In this document: piece after piece, positions 48,948 to 60,585 of the stretch
How positions within the stretch are numbered: position 1 is the stretch's first letter
Layout: every line of letters begins with the position of its first letter
Origin: Sialis fuliginosa
Lineage: Eukaryota > Arthropoda > Insecta > Megaloptera > Sialidae
Assembly (NCBI GenBank): GCA_961205875.1
Contig: OY540812.1
Location: forward strand, 31,319,098 to 31,383,097
Direction: 5' to 3'
Length of the DNA stretch: 64,000 bases
Notes under the pieces: model-generated
The model's input: only the letters and a program-made list of their open reading frames with translations
Told to the model about the DNA's origin: nothing
Databases searched by the model: none
Made by a program: the position numbers and the translations under genes

Positions 48948-50519
48948 TACTTCAGCGTTTCCCAATTTATTTTTAATTTGAGATATTTGGAGGAGTGAGG
49001 TCATGTCTCCTACGAAAAGAAAAATTTATTTTTTTATTTTTTTATTTAGGTGTGTTTTGTCTATCGAGAAAAATTAAATTACAATTTTGAAACCAAAAAC
49101 AACTGTAGTTTTAAATGAAGTTTTAAACAGGTAGTAAAGTTAAATAATTTCTAATTTTTAATCCATGCTTTTAAATTTAAATTATTCAATAATAGCAATA
49201 AAATTAGTAGATTCGTTTATCTACATATTTCAAATTACAATCTTTATACTTTATTTTTTAACTAAAAATGTTTACTAAAATTTGAGCTTAGTTTTTTCAT
49301 TTGCCCAGGGCGGCAGTTTGTAAAGGACCGCAAAATTGTGGATTGGGGGCGGCAAATTTAATGTTTCAAACAAAAAAAAAGATCATCAAAATTACTAGAA
49401 AGGCGCAAAATTGTGGATTACCAGCGGCAAATTCGAAAAAAAGGTCTTCATTTTTTTATATTTAGCATATAATGCAAGGGGAGGGGGGGGGGGGGAATTA
49501 GCCATCTTCCCCGGGCAACAGTAACCTACGGTACGCCATTTAGCATGATGATATATAAAGAGGAGGAGCGAGCGGATTCGAACAAGTGTGACGTTTGAAA
49601 TACCTTCATCAATTTTATTCCTTTTTTTTAAATTATAGATTATATTTTTCAATCGCGATATAAAGGATGTTGTTTTTAAGGACCAATTTTGACAATTTTC
49701 TTCGTTCATAAAAATAATCATTCATTTGGGGGGTGTTGGATTTTTGACATATTATTTAGTAAAAGGTTGTAAAAATGTGATGCAGTATGATAAAGGGGGA
49801 TCGGAAAAACGCAAATTTTATTTAACATATTTTATGGATCAACCCAAATAGGGTTAAATTATACAAATTAAGATCTACATTTCAACATTATGACAGCCCT
49901 CCCTATTATTCAAAAATTAAAAATTATATTATTGACTTTAGTATTTGTCGTTGGTAGTCCCACCAATTTTTTCCGGATTTTTTGAACCAGTAGTTACCGA
50001 ACTTGTGGGGAGGGGGTAAAATAAACTACATTTTGGAGCCCTTTGCAGGCGCTATTCTTGAGTTAGAAAAAAAATAGAGTCAAATTATACCAATTGATAT
50101 TTACATTTTGACACACCTTGAATATATATAATATAAAATATATATAATATTTATTATTTTTATTTTGATTTCGAGGCTTTTAGGTCATATATATAAATAT
50201 TTTTATATGCTCTGGAGTCCCTTGCACGCGCCATTTTTGAGTCATACATTTTGACATACCACATACCTTGGTATTAAAAAAATATTTTTTTGTATAGCTT
50301 GAGCTCTTTAGTCCCCCACCCCCTTTATATCTTTTTTATTTTAAATATAACATCTATGTCTAGAAGGCATCACTTTATATGTTCAGTTATAGTTTCTAGT
50401 ATTTAACTATATATGTATGTATATTTAACATACCATTTATAGGGGTTTTTTTTTTAAAGGTCAAAAAATAATTAAATACTAAAATATAGTTCCAATCATA
50501 TTTAATTATCAGCGCTTTT
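48948..50519. other. intergenic dispersed repeats
   Basis: 49300-49440 has GGGCGGCA repeats. A poly-G run lies at about 49480. 49936-50345 is the partner of 15276-15610. No gene seen. Confidence 0.5.
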
Positions 50520-50525
50520 TTATAA

Positions 50526-50552
50526 TTTTCGACAATTTTTTGTCTTCATCAG
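50526..50552 (-). ncRNA. hammerhead-like core at the Penelope 3' side
   Basis: The minus strand reads CTGATGA, then a 5-bp stem GACAA/TTGTC with an AAAA loop, then GAAA. The core order fits a hammerhead ribozyme. The cleavage site (NUH) and stem I are not convincing, so activity is doubtful. Hammerhead motifs are known in Penelope-like elements. Confidence 0.35.
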
Positions 50553-51259
50553 AAATGGACAAACATAATTCAATAAGAAATATACAAAAATGAGCAAAAA
50601 ACATAAATAGATGACTAGATATTAACAGATTACAAATATTTTTTTTAAGAAAACTTACTCTTTAAACAGTAAAATGTGTACAAATATGCAGGCACAAATC
50701 CATGCGTATTACATCAAAAATCCTTTTAAATTTAAAAAAAGAGAAATATAACCATGTTGATGTGAATTTAAAACAGATAAAACCATTGCAAACCATTTTT
50801 TCTTTTTTTTAAAACATTTAAAACTTAAACATAGTATTAAAAACAATTTAAAATTGAAATTTTTTTTTTTTTTATCACATTATATTCTGATGAAACGTAA
50901 ATTTATAATAAGATAAAACGCAATATAACACGATAATACAACTATTAAACTTAAATCTAGTTACAAATATCATTATAAGTAACAGACAAAAAAGAAAAAA
51001 TAAGATTACTAGTGTTTCAAGAAAAACACCAGTATTACAAAATTGTTACATTAGTTTTGTTTTTATTTTTATCTATGGAAACAAAAATCTTTCTATGTTA
51101 AATGTCATCCACAAGCAAAAGGTAACCTAGAATTTACAAACTAGAGGATAACATGAAAACACCAAAAACAACCTAAAAACCCAAATCAATCTATCAAAAA
51201 TGAAAAAAGAAACAATCATAAACAACTGGGGAAACAATACAACAAACCAGGAGGAAATA

Positions 51260-51586
51260 TTACTTAATTAAATTCAGGTATGATTCCTTGAGGTGATTTA
51301 GATTTTCTCTAGAGTTTAGACATTTAGGTTCTTTTAAGATATGTAACGATTCACTAAGTAATCTTTTTTTTAAATTAGGTTGAAAATCTAAAATTTCCAC
51401 ATCCTCATATTTAACTTCGTGACCAGTCTGTTGTATGTGAGTACGTAATGCGGTAACTTCATTTTTAGCATACTTATGACTGCTGATTCTCTTTTGTAAG
51501 TATTGTTTAGATTGCCCTAAGTAAGAATAATCACACGAACATTTAAGTTTATAAATAACATTAGAACATTTCATTTTTTTGGTATG
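51260..51586 (-). pseudogene. GIY-YIG endonuclease domain of a Penelope-like retroelement (fragment)
   Basis: The minus-strand open stretch encodes 104 residues from its Met at 51574. It matches the C-terminal GIY-YIG nuclease of Penelope-like elements: NVIYKLKC (GIY position, residues 5-12), YLGQS (YIG position, 18-22), Arg29 in LQKRISSHK, THIQQTGH (44-51), Glu74 in KKRLLSES and Asn86 in CLNSREN. All expected catalytic positions are present, and the domain closes with the usual LIK end before the stop. No reverse transcriptase is found upstream (51587 onward), where the frame hits a stop. In intact elements this nuclease nicks DNA for target-primed insertion. Here it is a 5'-truncated copy. 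Confidence 0.75.
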
Positions 51587-51590
51587 TTAA

Positions 51591-52225
51591 ATATTATCAA
51601 GAATAATGGTCATATATATGAATACGAATATGTATGTATATACATATTATACTTATATTATATTTTGCTTTGATTGAAAAGTGAGATTAATAAGGTTTCT
51701 TCGGAACCCTAAAAATGATATTTGTGTGGGTTGATACATTAGTGCGTAACATAGTTCATGTATACACTCCTGTCTTAATACTACCCCCCCCCCCCCTCCT
51801 AGAGGCACTCTTAAGAACCAATGAGTAGAAAGGTTTTTCTCGGTGGTTTACCATTTTTGTTAACTATCTACAATTTAATATACAACTAACATAAGTATAT
51901 AAATATAATGTATTTCATTATCTAGTTTAATATAATATGATGATAAATATTAGTAACTAACTATCTAATTATAATAGACCGATAGAGTACCTGCATAGCT
52001 ACTGTATTTTTCCAATTATGTTCTAATCAATAAAAATGGATTCTATTATATCAAAGAAAGCAAATCATTTCATGGTTGTACGAACACATACAAGATAGGA
52101 GATAAAAGTAAATTCTCTATTAAGAAAATAGTTTGCTTCTTTGAACGATTAAGTAGAAAATAGATCCAAACGCTTTTGTAAAAGAAATACTTAGGTATAA
52201 TTTATTTTCTTTAGTATAATATATA
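51591..52225. other. intergenic, no gene seen
   Basis: Poly-C at about 51784; otherwise AT-rich without recognisable structure. Confidence 0.5.
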
Positions 52226-52355
52226 CAGGGTGGTCCGGTTTGGGATAAAGATATTTTAAGAGCCGATTCCTTGGGTCATTGTAAAAAATTGTACGGGAAG
52301 GTGGGGTCTATCTTCAACATTCTCTGAGCTACAGGCTGTTTAAAAACTTCCTTTA

Positions 52356-52691
52356 TGCCCGGTATTATAAAGGACCTAACAAAATTTGTTAGCTAGCAAT
52401 TACATTCAAATGGGGTATTAATACTGTACTAGTATCTATGGATTAGTTATGGAATTTAGAGCAGTGACACTTCAACTAATTGTAACACAGTTGGCATCTT
52501 TGACCGTACAAAATAATTTTCATAACATCACCACTGTTTTAATACCGTTTGTATTTACCTTCAACGCGTGCGCGAAACTTGTCAAAGTCATCAACAAACT
52601 CCAAAAGAACTGTCATATGTATAAGTTTGATACCTCAGTTGAAAGTGTTTGTTAGCTAACAAATTTGTTAGGTCCTTTATGATACCGGGCA
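52356..52691. mobile_element. MITE with TGCCCGGTATTATAAAGGA ends, copy 2 (nested)
   Basis: TTA flanks both sides. Homologous to 9828-10130. It is inserted inside the larger element 52226-54076. Confidence 0.7.
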
Positions 52692-52798
52692 TTAGAGTAG
52701 TACTTACAAACAAAGATTATCTCATAACTTCCAAAGTAACGTAACTAGAGCAACCACAATGAGTCAGTTTCATAGGTAATTTACTAACGTATTTTTTA

Positions 52799-53602
52799 GG
52801 GTGATTCATTTCCGCAAAGTTTTTTTATTTTTGAAGTGCTCAAGCACAGTGTTAATCTACATGTAGAAAAAAAAATTCTCACCAAATTTGAGCTCTTAAT
52901 TCCGATTTTAAGTACTTACTATTTAAATTTGAATTTTTCCCATTTAAAATGCATGTAAAAAGTAAATTTTTCTTTCAAAGTTATAATGCTTAGCCGCTTT
53001 TTACGATATCGCAAAACGCTTTATCAGGTCTTGTAGAGGATTCCTTGCTCTTCAAAATTGCTCATGGGTTTTTCGATATTGGTCGTACTAGTTCACCTGC
53101 CAGAACTATCGTTTTTTTACACTTCCAGCTATAAAAATGGCTGTAACTCATGAGATATTGGTCAGAGCAATTTGAACTTTTTTTAAAGAGAATAAAATTT
53201 CCTTTAAAAATAGGTATTTTTTTTCTCCCTACTAGTAGCGGTTCGCTCTGAAAAATGAAAAAAACGGTACTTTTTTCAAAAATTTTACTTTGATAGTTCT
53301 GGCAGGTGAACTAGTACGACCAATATCGAAAAACCCATGAGCAATTTTGAATAGCAAGGAATCCTCTACAAGACCTGATAAAGCGTTTTGCGATATCGTA
53401 AAAAGCGGCTAAGCATTATAACTTTGAAAGAAAAATTTACTTTTTACATGCATTTTAAATGGGAAAAATTCAAATTTAAATAGTAAGTACTTAAAATCGG
53501 AATTAAGAGCTCAAATTTGGTGAGAATTTTTTTTCTACATGTAGATTAACACTGTGCTTGAGCACTTCAAAAATAAAAAAACTTTGCGGAAATGAATCAC
53601 CC
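52799..53602. mobile_element. foldback MITE with about 320-bp arms, nested
   Basis: GGGTGATTCATTTCCGCAAA at the left is mirrored at 53602; TA on both sides. The arms 52799-53118 and 53287-53602 are almost identical. The short centre holds TGGCTGTAACTCATGAGATA. Confidence 0.85.
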
Positions 53603-54191
53603 TAGTATTTTTCAGTATTAGCGTTATTGTTAGTTGTGTTTCCAGTTCAGAGTTATTGCTTATCAAAGTCACAAAATATATTTATTTATTTGAAAATTTT
53701 TATGAAAATTACATTTTCCCTAAAAGTACCTATAATATGTGGTATTTTTATCATTATTTTGGTGTATCATAATGTTACCTATATTAATATATATATAATT
53801 TACTATACCAAATTTGGACCTGGGTCTTACAGTTTTCCAGTTATAAATTTATCTAAATAATCCCCAAAGTAACTATTTTGCTACCTACCCTATTAAATAA
53901 AACAGTCATAATTTTTGTTTGTTTATAATTACATAATTTTATTGTTAATGGTAATTTTAAATCTAATTATGTAGGTAATCATAAACAAACAAAAATTATG
54001 ACTATGCAATTTTTTACTCACAATGACCCACGGAATCAGCTCTTAAAATATCTGTATCATAAACCGGACCACCCTGTATATATAATATATATATTTTAAA
54101 GTTTTCGACTGTGTTCCGGTTTATATTATTGTGAATTACTCGTGCAGTTAATTTTAATTAGAGAAAAAAACAAGTACATATGGTCGCCGTT

Positions 54192-54350
54192 TTAACCCTT
54201 GACTGGTTTCGCGAGGGCCGGCTGACCCCCAGAGGTCAGTTTGTGATGGTTTGCTAAAAATATAAGCATCGTTTGCACCCGTAATTTTAAGTAATCTCAT
54301 TAGTTCGCGACTCACGGCAGGTGCCGGACATTTGGAATTTTAACACCTTC
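54192..54350. mobile_element. possible piggyBac-like end, GC-rich
   Basis: TTAACCCTTGACTGGTTTCG starts at about 54194, followed by a locally GC-rich stretch with GGTCAG/CTGACC inversions. No matching second end was found. Confidence 0.3.
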
Positions 54351-54441
54351 GGTTGATTTTTTTTAATTGTTAATTAGAAGCATATAAATATGTTTTATTC
54401 ACTTCATATTAGATAAAAACATCTGCCAAGTAAATGCACAG

Positions 54442-54855
54442 TGCTTCCTCGTACTAAATTACCAAAGGTAGTTAATTATTGAACAATTTAAATAAAAACA
54501 GATAGTATTCAGATAAATTGCCTGGAATTGGTTAACCATTTAATTTTTATACAATTTTACTAAAAAATATTAGTTCGAAATTTTTCTTAAGACACACCTG
54601 ATTATTTTTTTTGTATATTTTTAATTTTTTGACAAATGTTAAAATGACATTTAAAACGTCAAAATGAGATTTAATATGTCCAAGCAAATATCAATTTGTA
54701 GACCCATATTATATGAAAATTTAATGCTCTACAAAAAATATTCTATACAATTTTCACGTTGTGTCGTTCTTGAGAAACAATAAATATTTTGGGATGTCAC
54801 CGTCTCAATCTAAAACGATCACAATGCTTCTCGTATCTTTGATATTGCGGGAAGC
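54442..54855 (+). mobile_element. GCTTCCTCG-ended dispersed element, internally deleted copy
   Basis: Starts GCTTCCTCGTACTAAATT and ends ATATTGCGGGAAGC; it lacks the middle part with the CACACGCATAACTC sequence. Confidence 0.6.
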
Positions 54856-56261
54856 AAAAATATATTTGTGCTAAAAACTTTCCTAATGTTAATTTTTCAG
54901 TTTTTGTAGGTATCTAAAAATATCCAAAAAACTTTATTGGAATCTCTCTTAATTATAATTTAGTAAAATAATGGTAATAAAAACAATTGATATTTGAACT
55001 ACTTATTAATACATATTTTTCATGTTGTAATAATTTATTAAAAGCCATACATACATATAAATTTACTTGATACGACTTTGGATTTTTTATTAAATTACTT
55101 ATACACCATATTAATTGACGTGTTACAATATTTTTACCAATAATTTATTAAACCCGATATTTACAAATAATTTTCTCAATATGCAAATAGCTGATACATA
55201 TTTCATTAGTTACGCTCCAAAAATTGTGGAATTTTGATTAAATTATTTTGCATAAATTTTAGACTAACGCATGTGTGAAGGTTTTAAATATAATTAACTT
55301 TTATCCACACTACCTACTTAATTTTATAATAAGGTTTAACTCATAATACTTATACTTAAATCAATACTTAAAACAATACATATTTATACTTTATGTATAT
55401 TTCATATTAATGGGTATTAGAAAGTAAAAACAATTTCTTTAAAAAATGCTTAACCGATTTTGATGAAATTTTTACTGATCGAAAGCTTAATGTTTGGTAT
55501 TGAAAAGAATTTGCTGTGAAATAAAAGCTAAGTTAACGCTTTCTGTGGGGTATTAAATATAAATGACAGCCCACTATAACATAGTTATCTATAATTTATA
55601 TTCCATTAATTTTTTTCTATCTTTTATTAGTAGGTCAGAAATATTTTTAAATAAAATTAGAATCACGTGCACTGTTCACTCTCAGTATTACGTATAAGAA
55701 AGTCCCGTGGCTCCTATGACAGATATTTTTAAAGTGTTAATATCAATTCGAAGTTAAAAAAATAAATAATATGCGTTTTTTTTTAAGAACGTATCCCCGA
55801 TGCAAAGTGAAGCTGGTTGTAATGCATTGATAAATACGTGATTGTAAAATGTCTTAATATATTAATCGTTGTTAATTAATTGTTAGTTATTAAACGACGC
55901 ACGAATTACTCATTTATACAAATGTTGTGTAAGTATAGAGAATGAAATATTATTACATTTTCGTGTAAAGAATAAATTAATATATATATTTTATATTAAA
56001 CCTTACTTTTCACGAATCATTTAAGTAGTAATTAATTATTAAAAAACAAGATATCTATAATATGTTAATTTTTAAGTAACGAATTGGACTTTCGGTTAAA
56101 TAAAATTTTCTCCCTCCCCTCCCCCAAGCATCCTGTAATTCAAGATTTGATATTGAGATAGAATATGACAGTTGACAGCAGTCAATGTCACAGTCAATTT
56201 TAAAAAGTTTATATTTTTCTACGAAAATGGTTTTAGAGGTTGCTAAATATGAATCTAATTT
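54856..56261. other. intergenic, no gene seen
   Basis: AT-rich apart from the TACGTATAAG repeat at 55615. Confidence 0.5.
55615..55740 (+). repeat. dispersed repeat with TACGTATAAGAAAGTCCC, second locus
   Basis: Matches 20095-20285, including the preceding GTCAGAAATAT and the following CAGATATTT. Confidence 0.55.
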
Positions 56262-56790
56262 TTAACCGATTTCAAAAAAGGAGAATGTTCTCAATTCGAC
56301 AATGTATGTATATTATGCAAATATGCACCTATTTGCTTGATTTTTTTGTTTTCTTGAAAGAGTATACTCCCGAGATGGTTCCATATAAATTGTATCAGAA
56401 TCTGACCATGGACTTTGAAGATACGCCATTCAAAAAGGAAAATTAAAAAACTGATAAAGAAAAAAAGCTTAAAAACATTGAAGAGTATATAATAATTAAA
56501 TATCGGTAGGGAGAACCATACTAATTGTAAGACGAACATTTTCACCAAAAATAATTCAGATTGGTGCATTTTTACAGTAGTTATCGTGAATGAAAGAAAA
56601 TTCACATCCAAACCACAAACACACAAATATACAGACCCACACATGGGCACACGCACAGCCGTCATGAGGAAATTAACTTTTCTTTAAAATTTGAAGATAG
56701 TACAATCAGAATCTGCTCTTATCTCGGACACGATTTTTCCATCTCTTTCAGAACAGGGAAGAAAAAACAGTTTTTGAAGTTAATAAAAAA
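56262..56790 (+). mobile_element. dispersed LINE-tail-like repeat
   Basis: Begins ACCGATTTCAAAAAAGGAGA then TTCTCAATTCG. It later has ATGGTTCCATATAAATTG, CACACGCACAGCCGTCATG and TCTGCTCTTATCTCGGACAC. Pieces recur at 58995-59195 and 63005-63180. Confidence 0.5.
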
Positions 56791-58329
56791 CTTTTAAAAA
56801 TTATTATAATACTTTTCAGTGTTTTTAGATTTTTTTAACTCAGTTTTTTTTTAATTTTTTTTTATTTTACAATACACATTTTTTTAGTTGACTGCTAGCT
56901 GACAATAACGCTTAAACATCAAAATCAAGTATGTATGTAAATGTTTCTGATCATAGACATAAATAAATTGATAATCTTTTCACAAAATCAATCAATGCTC
57001 AATAGTTCTTTTTCAAATTTAATTAACGATTATTTTAAAAGAAAAAATGTTTTGATTGAATAAGAATCGTGAATAGACATGATGCCAGTAACTTAAATTA
57101 TGATTTTAAATAATGAAATAGGTTAAAATTAAGATTCTAAAAAATGTATTTATTTTTATATTAAAAGCGAGATTAATATGATTTTTGTTAATCCACCTTG
57201 TTAGATAAAACACCAGTCAGAGTGGATGACATCACGGCTAAGTAAACATCATTTTTGTTTCATTAATATCTGCACTGTATATAAATTATTTTGTGGTTTT
57301 AAATTATCAATTTGCTCAGTTTTGTTTTACCAAAAGTAAAACCGAGAAACATTAGCAATGGAACAAGGATTTATTATACTTGACAAGGAGTGTTTACATA
57401 GGCGTGATGTCAAAAATTCGCCATGACACTTGCGAGCGTTTTGGCGTCAAATTCAAAATTAGTTTTAAAAGAGTCAATTTTAGTGATTAAACCTTTATTT
57501 TCTGCAGAAATAAGCATTTTTTTGGAAATAAGAGACACGTAAGATCATTATAAAATAGTTTTTAAAAATTAGGCATCATGCCTATTGTAGCGATATTTGA
57601 ACAGTAAATATTTATTTGTCCCCACTGTTCGGCGCCAATGTACGTGAAATATCTGTCAGAACATTTATAAAATTTCAATTCAACTGTGAAATATTGTCGA
57701 GTCAATTATGATACAAAACTTAATTTCTGGGTCAATGGTTTGGAATTTTCTGCTAATATACTTTTATCCAAAAACTGTATTATGTCGTCATAACAGATTT
57801 CACTATCAAATACATGACAATGACTGAGCCACGATGTGCTTAAGGCATTGTTCTAAAGTTATCCAATTGTGATCGAGCATTTTTGTCTATTATGTAAACA
57901 TTACAATAAAATTTGCGAATATTGTCTACGTTTATAAACATTGAAATGAGTTAAATCATTTGCGAGTCTTTGCACTAATTCTAGATACTATTTTGAATTC
58001 TTTATATACATTTGTAATCGTACTGTATTATCAACAGAACCAAGTATAATACATTTAACATGATTTAACAAAAGTAATTTTTATTTTTCTTCACTATGTT
58101 TTTACAACACATTTTTCTATGAGAGATATGATTTTAAATTATATCATATGATATTTAAATCACATTGGTAATACACCAAATCTACTTTAAAGAAGCATTT
58201 AGTGCTAAAGGGCGTTCTATTGGTTGATAATAACGTGCTTTAGTAATATACAAAAAATAAAATACCTTATTATTTAGTTTACAAACTATTCTGGGATATT
58301 TTTTTAAATTACACAAAATAATTACAGTA
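56791..58329. other. intergenic, no gene confirmed
   Basis: 57185-57480 is slightly richer in GC and has a short open start (MEQGFIILDKECLHR, from 57358) that ends after 23 codons. 58020-58200 (complement at 60478-60582) is a dispersed repeat with CACATTGGTAATACACCAAA. Confidence 0.45.
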
Positions 58330-58582
58330 AGATAATGGCACCAGTCTTTAACGCTTTAAGAGCAAGGTATACTGTTTTTTGGGATTGATGGGCTTATTTT
58401 TTGTAATTTTAATGAACTCATGTTAAATATTTGTTTTCTAATCTTCCCATCGTTATATAACTTTTATTATCATAAAATCTATAAATACAGAGATATTTTC
58501 ATAAAACAAATTAATTAATTAGCACCTTTTAGGGCTGTAAAAAAGTATGCTTGCAAGGGATCGATGGGAACTTTTGGTACCT
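58330..58582. mobile_element. family X transposon, minimal copy
   Basis: TA-flanked. Starts AGATAATGGCACCAGTC and ends CTTTTGGTACCT. It retains GAGCAAGGTATACTG and GATTGATGGGCTTATTTTTT. Confidence 0.6.
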
Positions 58583-58994
58583 TATTTACTAAGGCAAAAT
58601 AAAGGTGTATAAAAAAAAGTTCAGCTCCCTGCGAATTTTTCTCCAGACACATTTATTTTTCGTCTAAATTGTACTGAAGTAAATATAAATTCGCAGAATA
58701 ACTTTGACAATTTCAATTTAGTTGCATTTAATTCCAAGGCAAAATGAATTAATGACGTATTAATTAGTATTTAAATTTCAAATTTTGAGGGAGGTTTTCA
58801 TCGCTTTAATGGCTGTTTAGGCACGTACAAAAAATAAATGTCCCTTAAGTTCAATTGAACTGAAAATGTACAAAGTCTTATCAAAATTATTGAGATAATA
58901 CTCATAACGTTCACTTTTTAGATGATTATAGGTACAAAATTTCGAATAATTCTAAAACCTCTAATCTGATTACCACCGAAATAAATTGGTCTGA

Positions 58995-59195
58995 AGTACT
59001 CACTGAGACAAACATTTCTCCAAAAAAATAATTCAAATCGGTACATTCTTACATGAATGAAAAAAATTCTACATGCAGACGCACAGACACACGCATAGTT
59101 GCCATGCGGAAATCAACTTTTCTTTACGTTTTGAAGGTAGTATAATCAGAATCTGCTCTTATCTCGGACACGATTTTTCCATTTATTTCAGAACA
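58995..59195 (+). mobile_element. dispersed LINE-tail-like repeat, 3' part
   Basis: Shares CACACGCATAGTTGCCATG, AATCAACTTTTCTTTA and TCTGCTCTTATCTCGGACAC with 56640-56750. Confidence 0.5.
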
Positions 59196-59316
59196 TGGAA
59201 GTAATTAATAAATTGATTACACTATTAATAAGTTTAAATGTCCAGCATTTTGATACCAATTGGTCGATTGTCATCAATGTAGATTTGGTGTATTACCAAT
59301 GTGATTTAAATGTTAT

Positions 59317-60475
59317 CCATACTAATATTATAAATGCGAAAGGGTGTCTCTCTGTCTGGCTATTCGTTACCTCAACCGCTTTAGCGATCTAGATGAAATT
59401 TGGCAGTGAGATAGCTTGCATCCAGAGGAAGGACATAGGCTACTTCGTATCCCGATAATTCAACCCGTAAGGGATTACAAAAGTGTTGAAAAATTTATAT
59501 GGGGGGATTTTTGTTTTTTAATAAATATTTCACCCTCTGTCACATAAAATACCACAGGAGTGGGATATTAGAAGGAAAACAACCTCCTATTTCGCATTGC
59601 AGTCGAGATATTTCTGATTTTGCATAATGAATTAAAACCAAAATATATAAAAAAAATTATATTTCACACTCTTTTACATATGAATGGTTGTAATTACCCG
59701 GGAAAAAATTTCAGATCTGAAGTGATCTCGGTTGATCTTCATTTTGGAACAAATCAGATCTTTGTAGATAAATAAACTTTTGTCTACCTTAAATAACAAA
59801 TTAATACACATATACTATATAGAAACCTTGTTTATAATTTAAACAATTTAAAAAAAAATGTACAGAAACGTATTGAATGATATTTGAGGCCCGTGTATTA
59901 AATTAATAAATAAATTCACAACTCACCCCCTGTCACAGATGAAGGGTTGTTATTGGTCTCATTCGATCCAGCGGGAAAAATACTTCGGGATACTAGGTGA
60001 ATTTTTCTCTGTTTCGCTACTTATGGTATTCATTATAGAAAATCGTAAATATCTCGACTCCTGTGCTAGATAGAGGGTTGTTTTGCCCCCCACACTCCTA
60101 GTATCCCGAAGTATTTTTCCTGCTGGATCGAATTAGACCAATTACAACCCTTCATCTGTGACAGGGGGTGAGTTGTGAATTTATTTATTAATTTAATACA
60201 CGGGCCTCAAATATCATTCAATACGTTTCTGTACATTTTTTTTTAAATTGTTTAAATTATAAACAAGGTTTCTATATAGTATATGTGTATTAATTTGTTA
60301 TTTAAGGTAGACAAAAGTTTATTTATTTACAAAGATCTGATTTGTTCCAAAATGAAGATCAACCGAGATCACTTCAGATCTGAAATTTTTTCCCGGGTAG
60401 TTTCATCCGATCCGATCATTGGGATGGGGGTTTCAAAATCCACGCGAGTGAAGCTGCGGGTAGCAGCTAGTATAA
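59317..60475 (+). mobile_element. Helitron-like element with an internal palindrome
   Basis: Starts CCATACTAATATTATAAATG, GTCTCTCTGTCTGGC and GATGAAATTTGGCAGTGAGA, and closes with GCGAGTGAAGCTGCGGGTAG then CAGCTAGTA, the typical ends of the family. The inside is occupied by the palindrome 59698-60396. Confidence 0.6.
59698..60396. repeat. 700-bp palindrome, unit U head-to-head
   Basis: CCCGGGAAAAAATTTCAGAT at the left is mirrored at the right end. The arms of about 340 bp contain GAGGCCCGTGTATTAAATTA, CTGTCACAGATGAAGGGTTG, GGGAAAAATACTTCGGGATA and CTCGACTCCTGTGCTAGATA. Same unit as in the palindrome at 60586. Confidence 0.8.
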
Positions 60476-60585
60476 TATAGTTTAAAATCATATCTCTCAT
60501 AGAAAAATTTGTTGTAAAAACATAATAAATAAAAATGAAAATCCCTTTAGTTAAATCATGTTAAATGTATTATACTTGGGGGTTG

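Larger units (their letters stand above)
50520..51590 (-). mobile_element. 5'-truncated Penelope-like element
   Basis: It contains the GIY-YIG fragment and, on its 3' side, about 700 bp of A-rich sequence ending in a hammerhead-like motif at 50526-50552 (CTGATGA, a GACAA/TTGTC stem, GAAA). Confidence 0.6.
52226..54076. mobile_element. CAGGGTGGTCCGG-ended element hosting two other elements
   Basis: Ends CAGGGTGGTCCGGTTT and AAACCGGACCACCCTG with TA on both sides. The subterminal 70 bp also match in inversion (TTGGGTCATTG against CAATGACCCACGG). It contains 52356-52691 and 52799-53602; about 0.7 kb is its own sequence, with no transposase. Confidence 0.8.

Noticed and set aside
49570..49590. 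tRNA B-box-like sequence (complement GTTCGAATCC)
   Set aside because: The expected T-stem does not pair and no A-box or acceptor stem is present; possibly a SINE scrap.
49395..49721. 108-codon minus-strand open stretch
   Set aside because: It includes a poly-Pro run from a poly-G tract and repeat sequence; no domain.
57358..57429. Possible first exon, MEQGFIILDKECLHR
   Set aside because: It stops after 23 codons, and no matching downstream exon or domain could be found.
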